DNA from: JAQGMV01 sp963828715
Lineage (GTDB): Bacteria; Pseudomonadota; Gammaproteobacteria; Burkholderiales; SG8-41
Length of the DNA stretch: 64,000 bases
Reading direction: 5' to 3'
Assembly (NCBI GenBank): GCA_963828715.1
Contig: CAWHFX010000019.1
Location: 1-64,000, forward strand
Position numbers and translations under genes: made by a program. Below are positions 55,971 to 64,000 of this stretch, piece after piece. The notes below the pieces were generated by a model that was not told the origin of the DNA, made no database searches, and worked only from the letters and a program-made list of their open reading frames with translations. The stretch's first letter is position 1. The number at the start of each line of letters is the position of its first letter.

Positions 55971-56276
55971 CTACCAGCTCGCCTTGATCACGCCCGGAAT
56001 CTCGCCGCGCATCGCGATCTCTCGCAACTTGTTGCGCCCAAGACCGAATTTGCGAAACGTGCCGCGCGGCCGACCGGTCAGCGCACAGCGGTTGCGCACT
56101 CTCACCGGAGAGGCGTCGCGCGGCAGCTTCTGCAGCTTCAACCTCGCGTCGTAGCGGTCTTCCTGTGAAAGCCTCTGGTTGTTCGCGATCGCGAGCAGCT
56201 CCGCGCGCTTCGATGCGTACTTCTTAACCGTGCCGCGTCGCTTCTCGTTGCGGTTGATCAATGCCGTTTTTGCCAT
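55971..56276 (-). CDS. rpsN: 30S ribosomal protein S14
   Basis: 101 residues, intact: AKTALINRNEKRRGTVKKYA, RDASPVRVRNRCALTGRPRG and FGLGRNKLREIAMRGEIPGV. It is the zinc-free long form of S14, as in most proteobacteria. Confidence 0.96.
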   Translation of the reverse strand: MAKTALINRNEKRRGTVKKYASKRAELLAIANNQRLSQEDRYDARLKLQKLPRDASPVRVRNRCALTGRPRGTFRKFGLGRNKLREIAMRGEIPGVIKASW

Positions 56277-56344
56277 AGATTCGAGTGGTCCCTCTGATTA
56301 CGCGTGTCGCCGGCCGAAGGAGTTGCGCCGGTTGAGTGAATCCT

Positions 56345-57075
56345 CTAGCTCCTGAACGGAAACTTGAAGGCAGCCAGCAGCGCTTTCGCCTCTGCATCGC
56401 TCTTGGCGGTGGTCGAGATCGTGATGTTCATGCCCCGGATCGCGTCGATCTTGTCGTACTCGATCTCGGGGAAGATGATCTGTTCCTTCACGCCCATGTT
56501 GTAGTTGCCGCGGCCGTCGAATGCGCGTCCCGAGATGCCGCGAAAGTCGCGAATGCGCGGCATCGCGACGCTCACCAGGCGGTCGAGGAATTCGTACATG
56601 CGCGCGCCGCGCAGCGTCACCTTGCAGCCGACCGGGTAGCCCTGGCGGATCTTGAACTGCGCGACCGACTTGCGCGCCTTGGTGACGAGCGGCTTCTGCC
56701 CCGCGATCTTCGTCAGTCGGCGACCGCGTTGTCCATGATCTTCTTGTCGGCAATGGCTTCGCCTACGCCCATGTTGAGCACGATCTTCTCGATGCGCGGC
56801 ACTTCCATCGGGCTCTTGTAGCCGAACTGCTGCGTGAGGTCGCTCGCGACCTTTTCGCGATAGAACACCTGCAGGCGCGCCGGACCTGCGGGCGTCGCCG
56901 GCCGTTCGTCGCGTGCTTCCGCCGCGGCAGCAGGTCTCGCCTCCTGCCCGCCGTCCTTGCCCTGCTTGCCCTGTCTGGGCTGTTTCGGCTGCTGGGCATC
57001 GCGCTGGCCCTTGCCGTCTTTTGCGCCTTTACCCTCTTTTGCGCCCTTGCCCTTCTTCGTGTCTTTCTCGCTCAT
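56345..57075 (-). CDS. rplE: 50S ribosomal protein L5 with long N-terminal extension
   Basis: The L5 core (ARLQVFYREKVASDLTQQFG, VPRIEKIVLNMGVGEAIADK, YEFLDRLVSVAMPRIRDFRG, GNYNMGVKEQIIFPEIEYDK) is full length with one slip near 56,715. Before it are about 65 extra residues: a Lys/Gly/Gln-rich head (SEKDTKKGKGAKEGKG, repeats of GKGAKDGKG) and an Ala/Pro stretch. The ATG at 57075 overlaps the rplX stop (ATGA), so the extension is positioned as part of the gene. A GTG or other internal start at the core would also be possible but lacks an obvious ribosome site. L5 binds 5S rRNA and the P-site tRNA. Confidence 0.9.
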
Positions 57076-57389
57076 ACGTCAACCACTTCGCCGTTGGACT
57101 TGAAGAAGCGAACGCGGCGGCCGTCTTCCAGCGTACGAACACCGATGCGATCGGCCTTCTTCGTATCCGGATTGAACAGCGCCACGTTCGAGATGTGCAG
57201 CGGCATTTCCTTTTCGATGATGCCGCCCTGAACGCCTTTCATCGGGTTCGGCCGCTGGTGCTTCTTGACACGATTCGCGCCTTCGACGACCACGTGTTCC
57301 GCGTCCAGGATGCGCAATACCGTGCCCCTCTTGCCGCGATCCCTGCCGGTGATGACGACGACGTCGTCGCCTTTCCGTATCTTCTTCAT
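57072..57389 (-). CDS. rplX: 50S ribosomal protein L24
   Basis: 105 residues, intact: KKIRKGDDVVVITGRDRGKR (KOW motif), GTVLRILDAEHVVVEGANRV, KKHQRPNPMKGVQGGIIEKE. Assembly initiator of the large subunit. Confidence 0.95.
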   Translation of the reverse strand: MKKIRKGDDVVVITGRDRGKRGTVLRILDAEHVVVEGANRVKKHQRPNPMKGVQGGIIEKEMPLHISNVALFNPDTKKADRIGVRTLEDGRRVRFFKSNGEVVDV

Positions 57390-57451
57390 CTGCTAATCCT
57401 CAGCGCGGCGTAGCCCGGAAATCGAGGCTGTTACGCCTCTCGCCTCCCGCC

Positions 57452-57820
57452 TCAAAGCACTTCCGGCGCGAGCGAAACGATCTTCATGAAACGCTCGGTG
57501 CGGAGCTCACGGGTCACAGGCCCGAAAATGCGCGTGCCAATCGGCTCGAGCTTGGGGTTCAGAAGCACGGCGGCGTTGGAATCGAACTTCACGAGCGAAC
57601 CGTCGCCCCGACGAACGCCCTTCGCGGTACGCACGACCACTGCGCTATAGATCTCGCCCTTCTTCACCCGGCCGCGCGGGGCCGCGTCCTTGACGCTCAC
57701 CTTGATGACGTCCCCGATGCCCGCGTAGCGCCGCTTCGAGCCACCGAGAACCTTGATGCACATGACTTCGCGCGCGCCCGTGTTGTCGGCCACGTCCAGA
57801 ATGGACTGCATTTGTATCAT
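57452..57820 (-). CDS. rplN: 50S ribosomal protein L14
   Basis: 122 residues, intact: MIQMQSILDVADNTGAREVM, CIKVLGGSKRRYAGIGDVIK and FGPVTRELRTERFMKIVSLA. First gene of the spc block; here separated from rpsQ by about 290 bp. Confidence 0.96.
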   Translation of the reverse strand: MIQMQSILDVADNTGAREVMCIKVLGGSKRRYAGIGDVIKVSVKDAAPRGRVKKGEIYSAVVVRTAKGVRRGDGSLVKFDSNAAVLLNPKLEPIGTRIFGPVTRELRTERFMKIVSLAPEVL

Positions 57821-58112
57821 CGCTGTGTCTCGCTTCTCTGCTGCTTCACCAACTTAGCGCCGCTTGCCTGCGCGGTGCCAGTTTTGGAGCCCGTCCGGGT
57901 AGGGTGCGCTCAGGCCTGAGGACAGGCCGGCGCGAAGAGCCGGTGATTATAGTCAGGAAAGGCGGCTATCGCAATAAGTTCCAGCTCCGCCGCTATTCCA
58001 TCGCCGCAAGCCTCGCACGATCGGACGTGAGTTCTAAATGGCCTTCGAGGGCTACGTTCGCGGGGCCCCGCTGCTGCGCAAGCCCCCGCTCACCGGCACG
58101 GGGCGGTTCTAA
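57821..58112. other. 292-bp gap between rpsQ and rplN
   Basis: Normally this spacer is a few dozen bases. It contains one copy of the dispersed segment C repeat (58,011-58,114) and about 180 bp without recognised content, including the hairpin-like GCTCAGGCCTGAGGACAGGCC near 57,908. A spc-operon promoter could lie here. Confidence 0.55.
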
Positions 58113-58114
58113 CT
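58011..58114. repeat. dispersed repeat family, copy 5
   Basis: Head CTCGCACGATCGGACGTGAG then TTCTAA, 16 bp of unique sequence, and the tail ACGTTCGCGGGGCCCCGCTG...GCCCCCGCTCACCGGCACGG. Same orientation as copies 1-2. Its last bases provide the stop codon of rpsQ (TAG on the minus strand). Confidence 0.8.
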
Positions 58115-58394
58115 AAACGATCCGAGCTTTTTCGAGCAGCTTCGCCACCCGCCACGCCTTTGTCTTCGACAGCGGCCGGCACTCCTCGATCTCCACCAGG
58201 TCACCCTCGTGGTACTCGCCCGCTTCGTCGTGCGCGTGGTACTTCCGCGTGCGTGTCACGAACTTGCCATAGAGCGGGTGCTTCACTCGCCGCTCCACCA
58301 GCACGGTAACCGTCTTGGTCATCTTGTCGCTGACCACGCGCCCCGTCAGCGTGCGCTTGTTCGCCTGCTGTTTTTCCGTTGTCGCTTCGCTCAT
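58113..58394 (-). CDS. rpsQ: 30S ribosomal protein S17
   Basis: 93 residues, intact: KRTLTGRVVSDKMTKTVTVL, VKHPLYGKFVTRTRKYHAHD and EIEECRPLSKTKAWRVAKLL. Start overlaps the rpmC stop (ATGA). Confidence 0.95.
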   Translation of the reverse strand: MSEATTEKQQANKRTLTGRVVSDKMTKTVTVLVERRVKHPLYGKFVTRTRKYHAHDEAGEYHEGDLVEIEECRPLSKTKAWRVAKLLEKARIV

Positions 58395-58588
58395 GCTGTT
58401 GCCCTGGCCTTTTCGCTGAGGAGCGTACGCACGCGCGCGATGTCGCGGCGGACCTTCCTGATCTGGCTCGTGTTCGAAAGCTGCTGGGTCGCCTTCTGCA
58501 TGCGCAGCGAGAATTGCGCACGCAGCAGGGACTGCAGCTCGGTCCGAAGCTCCTCGGTCGACTTGTTTCTCAATTCGCTTGCCTTCAT
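58391..58588 (-). CDS. rpmC: 50S ribosomal protein L29
   Basis: 65 residues, intact: MKASELRNKSTEELRTELQS followed by LLRAQFSLRMQKATQQL and RRDIARVRTLLSEK. Small two-helix protein at the exit tunnel, near the trigger factor site. Confidence 0.95.
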   Translation of the reverse strand: MKASELRNKSTEELRTELQSLLRAQFSLRMQKATQQLSNTSQIRKVRRDIARVRTLLSEKARATA

Positions 58589-58591
58589 CGC

Positions 58592-59008
58592 TTAAGCTCC
58601 GGTCATCCGCTGCACGAACGTGGTCGCGATGGGCAGCTTCGCCGAGGCGAGCCGGAACGCTTCTTTCGCGGTACCCTCGTCCACGCCGTCCATCTCGTAC
58701 AGCATCTTGCCCGGCTGGATCTCGGCGACCCAATACTCCGGGTTGCCCTTGCCGTTGCCCATCCGCACCTCGGCGGGCTTCTGCGAAATAGGCTTGTCGG
58801 GGAAGATGCGGATCCAGATGCGCCCGCCACGCTTGATGTGGCGCGTCATCGCGCGCCGTGCCGCTTCGATCTGGCGCGCGGTCAGCCGGCCGCGGCCGAT
58901 CGCTTTGAGGCCGAACTCGCCGAAGCTCACCTTGTTGCCGCGCGTCGCTTTGCCGGTGTTGCGGCCCTTCTGTTCCTTGCGGTACTTACGTCTGGCTGGC
59001 TGTAGCAC
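58592..59008 (-). CDS. rplP: 50S ribosomal protein L16
   Basis: 138 residues, intact: LQPARRKYRKEQKGRNTGKA, GRLTARQIEAARRAMTRHIK and RIWIRIFPDKPISQKPAEVR. Overlaps no neighbour; 3 bp before rpmC. Confidence 0.96.
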   Translation of the reverse strand: MLQPARRKYRKEQKGRNTGKATRGNKVSFGEFGLKAIGRGRLTARQIEAARRAMTRHIKRGGRIWIRIFPDKPISQKPAEVRMGNGKGNPEYWVAEIQPGKMLYEMDGVDEGTAKEAFRLASAKLPIATTFVQRMTGA

Positions 59009-59041
59009 GTCTTGCTCCTGGTTCTTCCTGACGGCCTGCGG

Positions 59042-59750
59042 TCACCGCGCGGCCTGCGCGGGCGGCGGCTGCTCGGGTTCCGGCGTCGCGGGCGCGCCGA
59101 TGACGAGCAGCCTGCTCGTTCTTCGGCAGCACTTCGCCCTTGAACACCCATACCTTGATGCCGATGACGCCGTACGTCGTTTTCGCTTCCGCGAAACCGT
59201 AGTCGATGTCGGCGCGCAGCGTGTGAAGCGGCACGCGGCCTTCGCGATACCACTCCGTGCGGGCGATCTCGATCCCGTTCAGGCGGCCCGCGCTCATGAT
59301 CTTGATGCCCTGCGCACCGAGGCGCATGGCGTTCGTGATCGCGCGCTTCATCGCGCGGCGGAACATGATGCGCTTCTGCAGCTGCTGCGCGATCGAGTCC
59401 GCGATGAGCTGCGCATCGAGCTCGGGCTTGCGCACTTCCTCGATGTTGACGTGCACCGGCACGCGCAGCATGCGCTGGAGCTGCAACTTCAGCGATTCGA
59501 TGTCTTCGCCCTTCTTGCCGATCACCACGCCGGGACGTGCGCTGAAGATCGTGATGCGCGCGTTCTTGGCGGGACGCTCGATCACGACCCGCGATACGGC
59601 TGCGTGCCCGAGCTTCTCGCGCAGGTGATCGCGCACCTTGACGTCCTCGAGCAGCATGGTGGAGAAATTACGGTTGTTCGCATACCACCGCGAAGCCCAG
59701 TTGCGGTTCAGCGCGAGACGAAAACCCGTCGGATGTATTTTCTGACCCAT
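59042..59750 (-). CDS. rpsC: 30S ribosomal protein S3
   Basis: About 235 residues: MGQKIHPTGFRLALNRNWAS, the KH domain ARPGVVIGKKGEDIESLKLQ and the C-terminal ADIDYGFAEAKTTYGVIGIK. The tail after FKGEVLPKNEQA is shifted by a slip near 59,110; the frame that then ends in GAPATPEPEQPPPAQAAR at 59,042 gives a natural-looking end. Confidence 0.92.
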
Positions 59751-59767
59751 ATACGGAGTCCTTCTGT

Positions 59768-60106
59768 CTATTTCCTGCCGTCGCCGACGGTCAGGAAGAC
59801 ATGGCACGTCGGCTTGAGAATGCGCATGCCACGGCCTTTCGCGCGCGGCATGAAGCGCTTGAGCACCGGCCCCCTTTCGACGCAGACGCGTGTGACTTTC
59901 AACTCGTCGATATCGGCGCCTGCGTTGTGCTCGGCATTCGCGATCGCCGATTCGAGCACCTTGCGGATGATCGCAGCGCCCTTCTTCGGGCTGAACTGCA
60001 GGATGTTGAGCGCGTTCTCGACGCTCTTGCCGCGGATGAGATCGGCGACCAGCCGGCCCTTCTGCGACGACAGCCGCACGCCGCGGAGAATTGCATTGGT
60101 TTCCAT
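59768..60106 (-). CDS. rplV: 50S ribosomal protein L22
   Basis: 112 residues, intact: AILRGVRLSSQKGRLVADLI, GKSVENALNILQFSPKKGAA and the tunnel-lining hairpin region RFMPRAKGRGMRILKPTCHV. Confidence 0.96.
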   Translation of the reverse strand: METNAILRGVRLSSQKGRLVADLIRGKSVENALNILQFSPKKGAAIIRKVLESAIANAEHNAGADIDELKVTRVCVERGPVLKRFMPRAKGRGMRILKPTCHVFLTVGDGRK

Positions 60107-60152
60107 GTAACGTGCGCCTCCTTACCGCGCCGCCGGCGTCGGGCTCGCCTTC

Positions 60153-60431
60153 CTATCGCGCGCCCGCGCTGCCGGCCTTCGAGTGTCCCTTGAAGACGCG
60201 GGTGTGCGCGAACTCACCGAGCTTGTGCCCGACCATGTTCTCGGTGATGTAGACCGGGATGTGCTGCTTGCCGTTGTGGACGGCGATCGTCAGTCCGACG
60301 AAATCCGGCAGGATCGTCGAGCGCCGCGACCACGTCTTGATCGGACGCTTGTCGGATGTCGCCCGCGCCGCCTCGACCTTGTCGAGCAGGTGGTGATCTA
60401 CGAACGGGCCCTTCTTGATGGAACGTGCCAT
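60153..60431 (-). CDS. rpsS: 30S ribosomal protein S19
   Basis: 92 residues, intact: ARSIKKGPFVDHHLLDKVEA, RSTILPDFVGLTIAVHNGKQ and YITENMVGHKLGEFAHTRVF. Confidence 0.96.
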   Translation of the reverse strand: MARSIKKGPFVDHHLLDKVEAARATSDKRPIKTWSRRSTILPDFVGLTIAVHNGKQHIPVYITENMVGHKLGEFAHTRVFKGHSKAGSAGAR

Positions 60432-60451
60432 ATGTTTTTAACCTGTGCTGT

Positions 60452-61287
60452 CTAGCCTGAGCTCTTCGCGTTGCGCCGGCGCACGATCATGCTGTCGGTG
60501 CGCTTGTTCTTGCGCGTCTTGTAGCCTTTCGTGAGCACGCCCCACGGGACTGACCGGGCGCCGCGCCGCGGCTGTTCTGCCTTCACCGCCGCCGTGCGGA
60601 TGGTCGATCGGGTTCATCGCGACACCGCGCACGGTCGGCCGCACGCCGCGCCAGCGCACGCGACCCGCCTTGCCGATCGATTCGAGCGAATGCTCTTCGT
60701 TGCCGACCTCGCCGATCGTCGCGCGGCAGTTGATGTGCACGCGGCGGATCTCGCCCGAGCGCAGCCGCAATTGCGCGTACTCGCCTTCGCGCGCGAGAAG
60801 CTGCACCGAAGCGCCGGCCGCGCGCGCGATCTGCGCACCCTTGCCGGGCATCATCTCGATGCAGCAGATGGTCGTGCCGACCGGGATGTTCCTGAGCGGC
60901 AGCGTGTTGCCGTTCTTGATCGGCGCCTCGGAGCCGGACATGAGCTGCGCGCCGGCGCTCACGCCCTTCTGCGCGATCACGTAGCGGCGCTCGCCGTCGG
61001 CGTAGCAGCAGCAGCGCGAGATGCGCGCTGCGGTTCGGGTCGTACTCGATGCGCTCGACTTTCGCCGCGATGCCGTCCTTGTTGCGCTTGAAATCGACGA
61101 GACGGTAATGCTGCTTGTGGCCGCCGCCCTTGTGGCGCATGGTGATGCGGCCGTGCACGTTGCGGCCGCGCTTCTTCTTCTCCGCCTCGACCAGGCTCGC
61201 CACCGGCTTGCCCTTGTGCAGGCCCGGCGTGACGACCTTGACCAGCGTGCGCCGTCCGGGAGAGGTCGGTTTGACCTTGACCAGCAT
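60452..61287 (-). CDS. rplB: 50S ribosomal protein L2
   Basis: About 277 residues with slips near 61,005 and 60,560: LVKVKPTSPGRRTLVKVVTP, RGRNVHGRITMRHKGGGHKQ, LRNIPVGTTICCIEMMPGKG and VRGVAMNPIDHPHGGGEGRT with the peptidyl-transferase-proximal His. It begins at ATG 61287 overlapping the rplW stop by one base. Confidence 0.94.
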
Positions 61288-61611
61288 TACTTCTTCTCCC
61301 CTTCGGCGAAGTTGATTTCCTGTCCCGCCTGCAACGCGACGTACGCTTTCTTCCAGTGGTTGCGGCGGCCCATGAACCGGCCGAAGCGCTTTTCCTTGCC
61401 GCGTACGTTGACGACGCTCACCGATTTCACCTGCGTCCTGAACATGAGCTCGACCGCAGCCTTGATCTCGGGCTTGGTCGCATCGGACAGCGACGCGGAA
61501 CACGTACTGGTTCGCCTTCTCGCCGACGAACGTGCTCTTTTCGGAGACGACCGGCGCGAGCAGCACCTGCATCAGGCGCTCTTGCTTCTGAGGTGAGGGG
61601 GCTTGGCTCAT
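61287..61611 (-). CDS. rplW: 50S ribosomal protein L23
   Basis: About 107 residues: QVLLAPVVSEKSTFVGEKAN then QYVFR, a slip near 61,493, and KPEIKAAVELMFRTQVKSVS with RFGRFMGRRNHWKKAYVALQ. Start overlaps the rplD stop (ATGA). Docking site for trigger factor and SRP at the tunnel exit. Confidence 0.92.
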
Positions 61612-62230
61612 GCGAACAACTCCTCGATCTTCGCGACCGCACTGCGGGTGACGAGCACCCTGTCATGGCGGATGAGGCTCAGCGGATCCGTATTCGTCGC
61701 CGTCAACGATCGAGACGTGCGGCAGGTTGCGCGCGGAGAGATGCAGATTCTCGTCGATGGCGTCGGTGATGATGAGCACGTTCGTGAGGCCCATGCCCTT
61801 CAGCTTCTGCGCGAGCAGCTTGGTCTTGGGCGCATCCACCGTGAACGTCTCGACGACGGCGAGGCGTTCTTCACGCGCAAGTTGCGACAGGATCGACGAA
61901 AGTCCGGCGCGATACATCTTGCGGTTCAGCTTCTGGCTGAAGTTCTCGTCCGGGGAGTTCGGGAAGATGCGGCCGCCGCCGCGCCACAGCGGACTGGAGG
62001 TCATGCCGGCCCGCGCGCGACCCGTTCCTTTCTGCCGCCACGGCTTTTTCGTCGAATGCTTGACGGTCGCCGCGGTCTTTCTGCGCGCGCGTGCCCATGC
62101 GCGCGTTCGCGAGGTACGCCGTGACCACCTGGTGAACGAGCGCTTCGTTGTAGTCGCGGCCGAACGCCCGATCCGACGCGGAAACGGAGGCGCTCGACTG
62201 GCCCTGATCGTCTAACAGTTTGAGTTCCAT
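61608..62230 (-). CDS. rplD: 50S ribosomal protein L4
   Basis: About 206 residues: YNEALVHQVVTAYLANARMG, slip near 62,080, then WRQKGTGRARAGMTSSPLWR, the tunnel loop GGGRIFPNSPDENFSQKLNR, and NVLIITDAIDENLHLSARNL; another slip near 61,685 precedes the end VAKIEELFA. In E. coli L4 represses the S10 operon through its leader. Confidence 0.93.
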
Positions 62231-62242
62231 GTCAGTCCCCCG

Positions 62243-62942
62243 TTACTTGCGGCCGCCGGGCGCCGCGGCGGCTTTCGCTGCCGGCTTTGGCGCACTCGGT
62301 CTAGTCGCACGCTTCGTCGGAGACACCGTGAGATCGCCACCACGCGAGCCTGGAACCGCGCCGCGTATGAGCAACAACTGACGCTCTGCGTCGACACGAA
62401 CGATTTCGAGGTTCTGCACCGTGCGCTTGGCTGCGCCCAGGTGGCCCGGCATCTTCTTGCCGGGGAATACGCGGCCGGGGTCCTGCGCCATGCTGATCGA
62501 ACCCGGCTTGTTGTGCGACACCGAGTTGCCGTGACTGGCGCGATTCGAGGAGAAGTTGTGGCGCTTGATCACGCCGGCAAAGCCCTTGCCGAGCGATACG
62601 CCACTCACGTCGACCTTCTGGCCCGGCTGGAAGATGTCCACGCCAACGCTGCCGCCCGCCTGAAGGTCGTTCAACTGTTCCGGTTTTACCCGGAACTCGT
62701 GCAGCGACCCGGCCGGCCTCGACACCCGCTTTCGCGAAATGTCCGGCCGCGGCCTTGGTGACGCGATTGGGTTGGCGCTTGCCGAAGGCAATCTGAACGG
62801 CACAATAGCCGTCGGCCTCGGCAGTCTTGATCTGGGCGACGCGATTGTTCGACACATCGACCACCGTCACCGGGATGGCATCGCCATCATCGGTGAAAAC
62901 GCGGGTCATGCCGACCTTGCGGCCCACCAGTCCTAAGCTCAT
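62243..62942 (-). CDS. rplC: 50S ribosomal protein L3
   Basis: About 232 residues with a slip near 62,710: SLGLVGRKVGMTRVFTDDGD, AVQIAFGKRQPNRVTKAAAG, then VSLGKGFAGVIKRHNFSSNR, RVFPGKKMPGHLGAAKRTVQ and the end RATRPSAPKPAAKAAAAPGG. It nucleates large-subunit assembly. Confidence 0.94.
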
Positions 62943-63097
62943 CTTCTGTACCTCTTTGGTTTGCAAGCCCCTTCGAGCCTGGCACCGACTTCAATTGGCC
63001 GGTGACTTCTACCTACGGTGACGGGCGGACGGGTGATGAGTGACGGGGCGGACGGTTTTCGTCACTCGTCACTCTCCACTCATCACGCATCACTCGC
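62943..63097. other. 155-bp spacer between rpsJ and rplC with short inverted repeats
   Basis: Contains several alternating GTGATGAGTGACG and CGTCACTCGTCAC / CATCACGCATCACTC phrases that can pair to long hairpins. Such ATGAGTGA-type spacer repeats are frequent in betaproteobacteria. No gene. Confidence 0.5.
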
Positions 63098-63413
63098 TTA
63101 CAGCTTGATTTCCACATCCACCCCGGCCGGAAGGTCGAGCTTCATCAGCGCGTCGACGGTCTTGTCCGTCGGATCGATGATGTCCATCAGGCGCAGGTGC
63201 GTGCGAATCTCGAGCTGGTCGCGCGACGTCTTGTTGACGTGCGGCGAGCGCAGAAGGTCGAAACGCTGCTTGCGCGTGGGCAGCGGCAACGGGACCTTTG
63301 ACGACGGCGCCGGTGCGCTTGGCCGTATCGACGATTTCGAGCGCCGACTGATCGATCAGCCGGTAATCGAACGCCTTCAGCCGTATGCGTATCTTTTGTG
63401 ATTTGACTGCCAT
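63098..63413 (-). CDS. rpsJ: 30S ribosomal protein S10 / NusE
   Basis: About 104 residues: KIRIRLKAFDYRLIDQSALE, IVDTAKRTGAVVKGPV, a slip near 63,297, then PLPTRKQRFDLLRSPHVNKT and THLRLMDIIDPTDKTVDALM. First gene of the S10 operon, 103 bp after tuf. Also acts in transcription antitermination. Confidence 0.95.
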
Positions 63414-63516
63414 TATTACTCCCGTGCAAAGTGAACTACTTTGCGCCGATCTAGTGACTGGCAAACAGGGCTCGGCTCGCTCACTGGTCACCCGTCACAC
63501 GTCAGCGCATTTCGCG

Positions 63517-64000
63517 TTATTCGATGATCTTCGCGACCACGCCGGCGCCCACGGTGCGCGCCACCCTCGCGAATGGCAAAGCGCAACCCCTCTTCCATCG
63601 CGATCGGCTGGATCAACTGCACCGTGATCGACACGTTGTCCCCCGGCATCACCATCTCGGTGCCCTGCGGCAACTCGATCGACCCCGTCACGTCCGTGGT
63701 GCGGAAGTAAAACTGCGGCCGATAACCGTTGAAAAACGGCGTGTGCCGCCCGCCCTCGTCCTTCGAGAGCACGTAGATCTCGGCCGTGAACTTCGTGTGC
63801 GGCGTGATCGAACCCGGCTTCGCCAGCACCTGCCCGCGCTCCACTTCCTCGCGCTTCGTGCCGCGCAGCAAAATCCCGACGTTGTCCCCCGCCTGCCCCT
63901 GATCGAGCAGCTTCCGGAACATCTCCACGCCCGTGCACACCGTCTTCTGCGTCGGGCGCAGCCCCACAATCTCGATCTCCTCACCCACCTTGATCATGCC
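63517..64000 (-). CDS. tuf: elongation factor Tu, C-terminal part (5' end outside window)
   Basis: Domains 2 and 3 of EF-Tu: KVGEEIEIVGLRPTQKTVCT, EMFRKLLDQGQAGDNVGILL, RGTKREEVERGQVLAKPGSI and PQFYFRTTDVTGSIELPQGT. A slip near 63,565 (extra base in a C/A run) precedes the end VVAKIIE. It brings aminoacyl-tRNA to the ribosome. The rest of the str operon should lie to the right. Confidence 0.95.

Overview
The window does not read as one genome. It looks like three pieces of DNA from three unrelated high-GC bacteria, joined at about 6,400-6,440 and about 24,450-24,475. Each join falls inside a gene and leaves an open frame that runs from one protein family into another (CheR into an FAD/Fe-S oxidoreductase; XdhC into a penicillin-binding protein). 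The simplest explanation is a chimeric assembly, and I treat the three segments as separate organisms.

Segment A (1 to about 6,420) has the style of a myxobacterium or other deltaproteobacterium. On the minus strand it carries a cheR-cheB pair, a sigma-54-dependent response regulator, a stand-alone receiver protein, an Old Yellow Enzyme-type oxidoreductase and a PPP-type phosphatase cut by the window edge. Nearly every gene here has at least one frame slip.

Segment B (about 6,430-24,460) resembles an actinobacterium of the Kribbella/Nocardioides kind. It holds a fused FAD/Fe-S D-2-hydroxyacid dehydrogenase, a GntR/FCD regulator, an amidase, a MerR/GyrI regulator, a TetR-DHA2 efflux pair with a four-box operator array, an A-type Fe-S carrier, a glycerate kinase, a VOC protein, and a molybdenum hydroxylase cluster (xdhC, coxS, coxL form II, coxM, coxG). 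Two features mark it: a 14-bp palindrome close to GATTGTCGRCAATC recurring about 11 times, in coding and non-coding DNA, and bursts of degenerate short repeats in spacers and inside two genes.

Segment C (about 24,460-64,000) is betaproteobacterial. Its left half is clean: a TctD/TctE-like two-component system, an ATM1-like ABC exporter, clsB with an endonuclease/phosphatase partner, nadA, an fmdB-DUF502-aspS-RNase-barstar-nudB operon, ssb, a YajR-like transporter, uvrA, a LivK-like binding protein, a PAS histidine kinase, a DUF488 protein, a SAM hydroxide adenosyltransferase and an M15 peptidase. Its right half (48,346-64,000) is the S10-spc-alpha ribosomal protein supercluster, read on the minus strand from tuf to rplQ and including secY, infA and rpoA. 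About half of these essential genes show single-base slips, several in homopolymer runs, which points to base-calling or consensus error rather than gene decay. A dispersed repeat family of roughly 80-110 bp occurs in spacers of this segment, once between rpsQ and rplN.

I found no rRNA genes or CRISPR array and recognised no transposase or tRNA by eye. I did not find a convincing new multi-gene system. The items most worth a second look are the segment B palindrome, the efflux operator array, the low-complexity inserts inside two segment B proteins, the segment C repeat family, the secreted RNase/barstar pair inside the aspS operon, and the N-terminal extension of L5.
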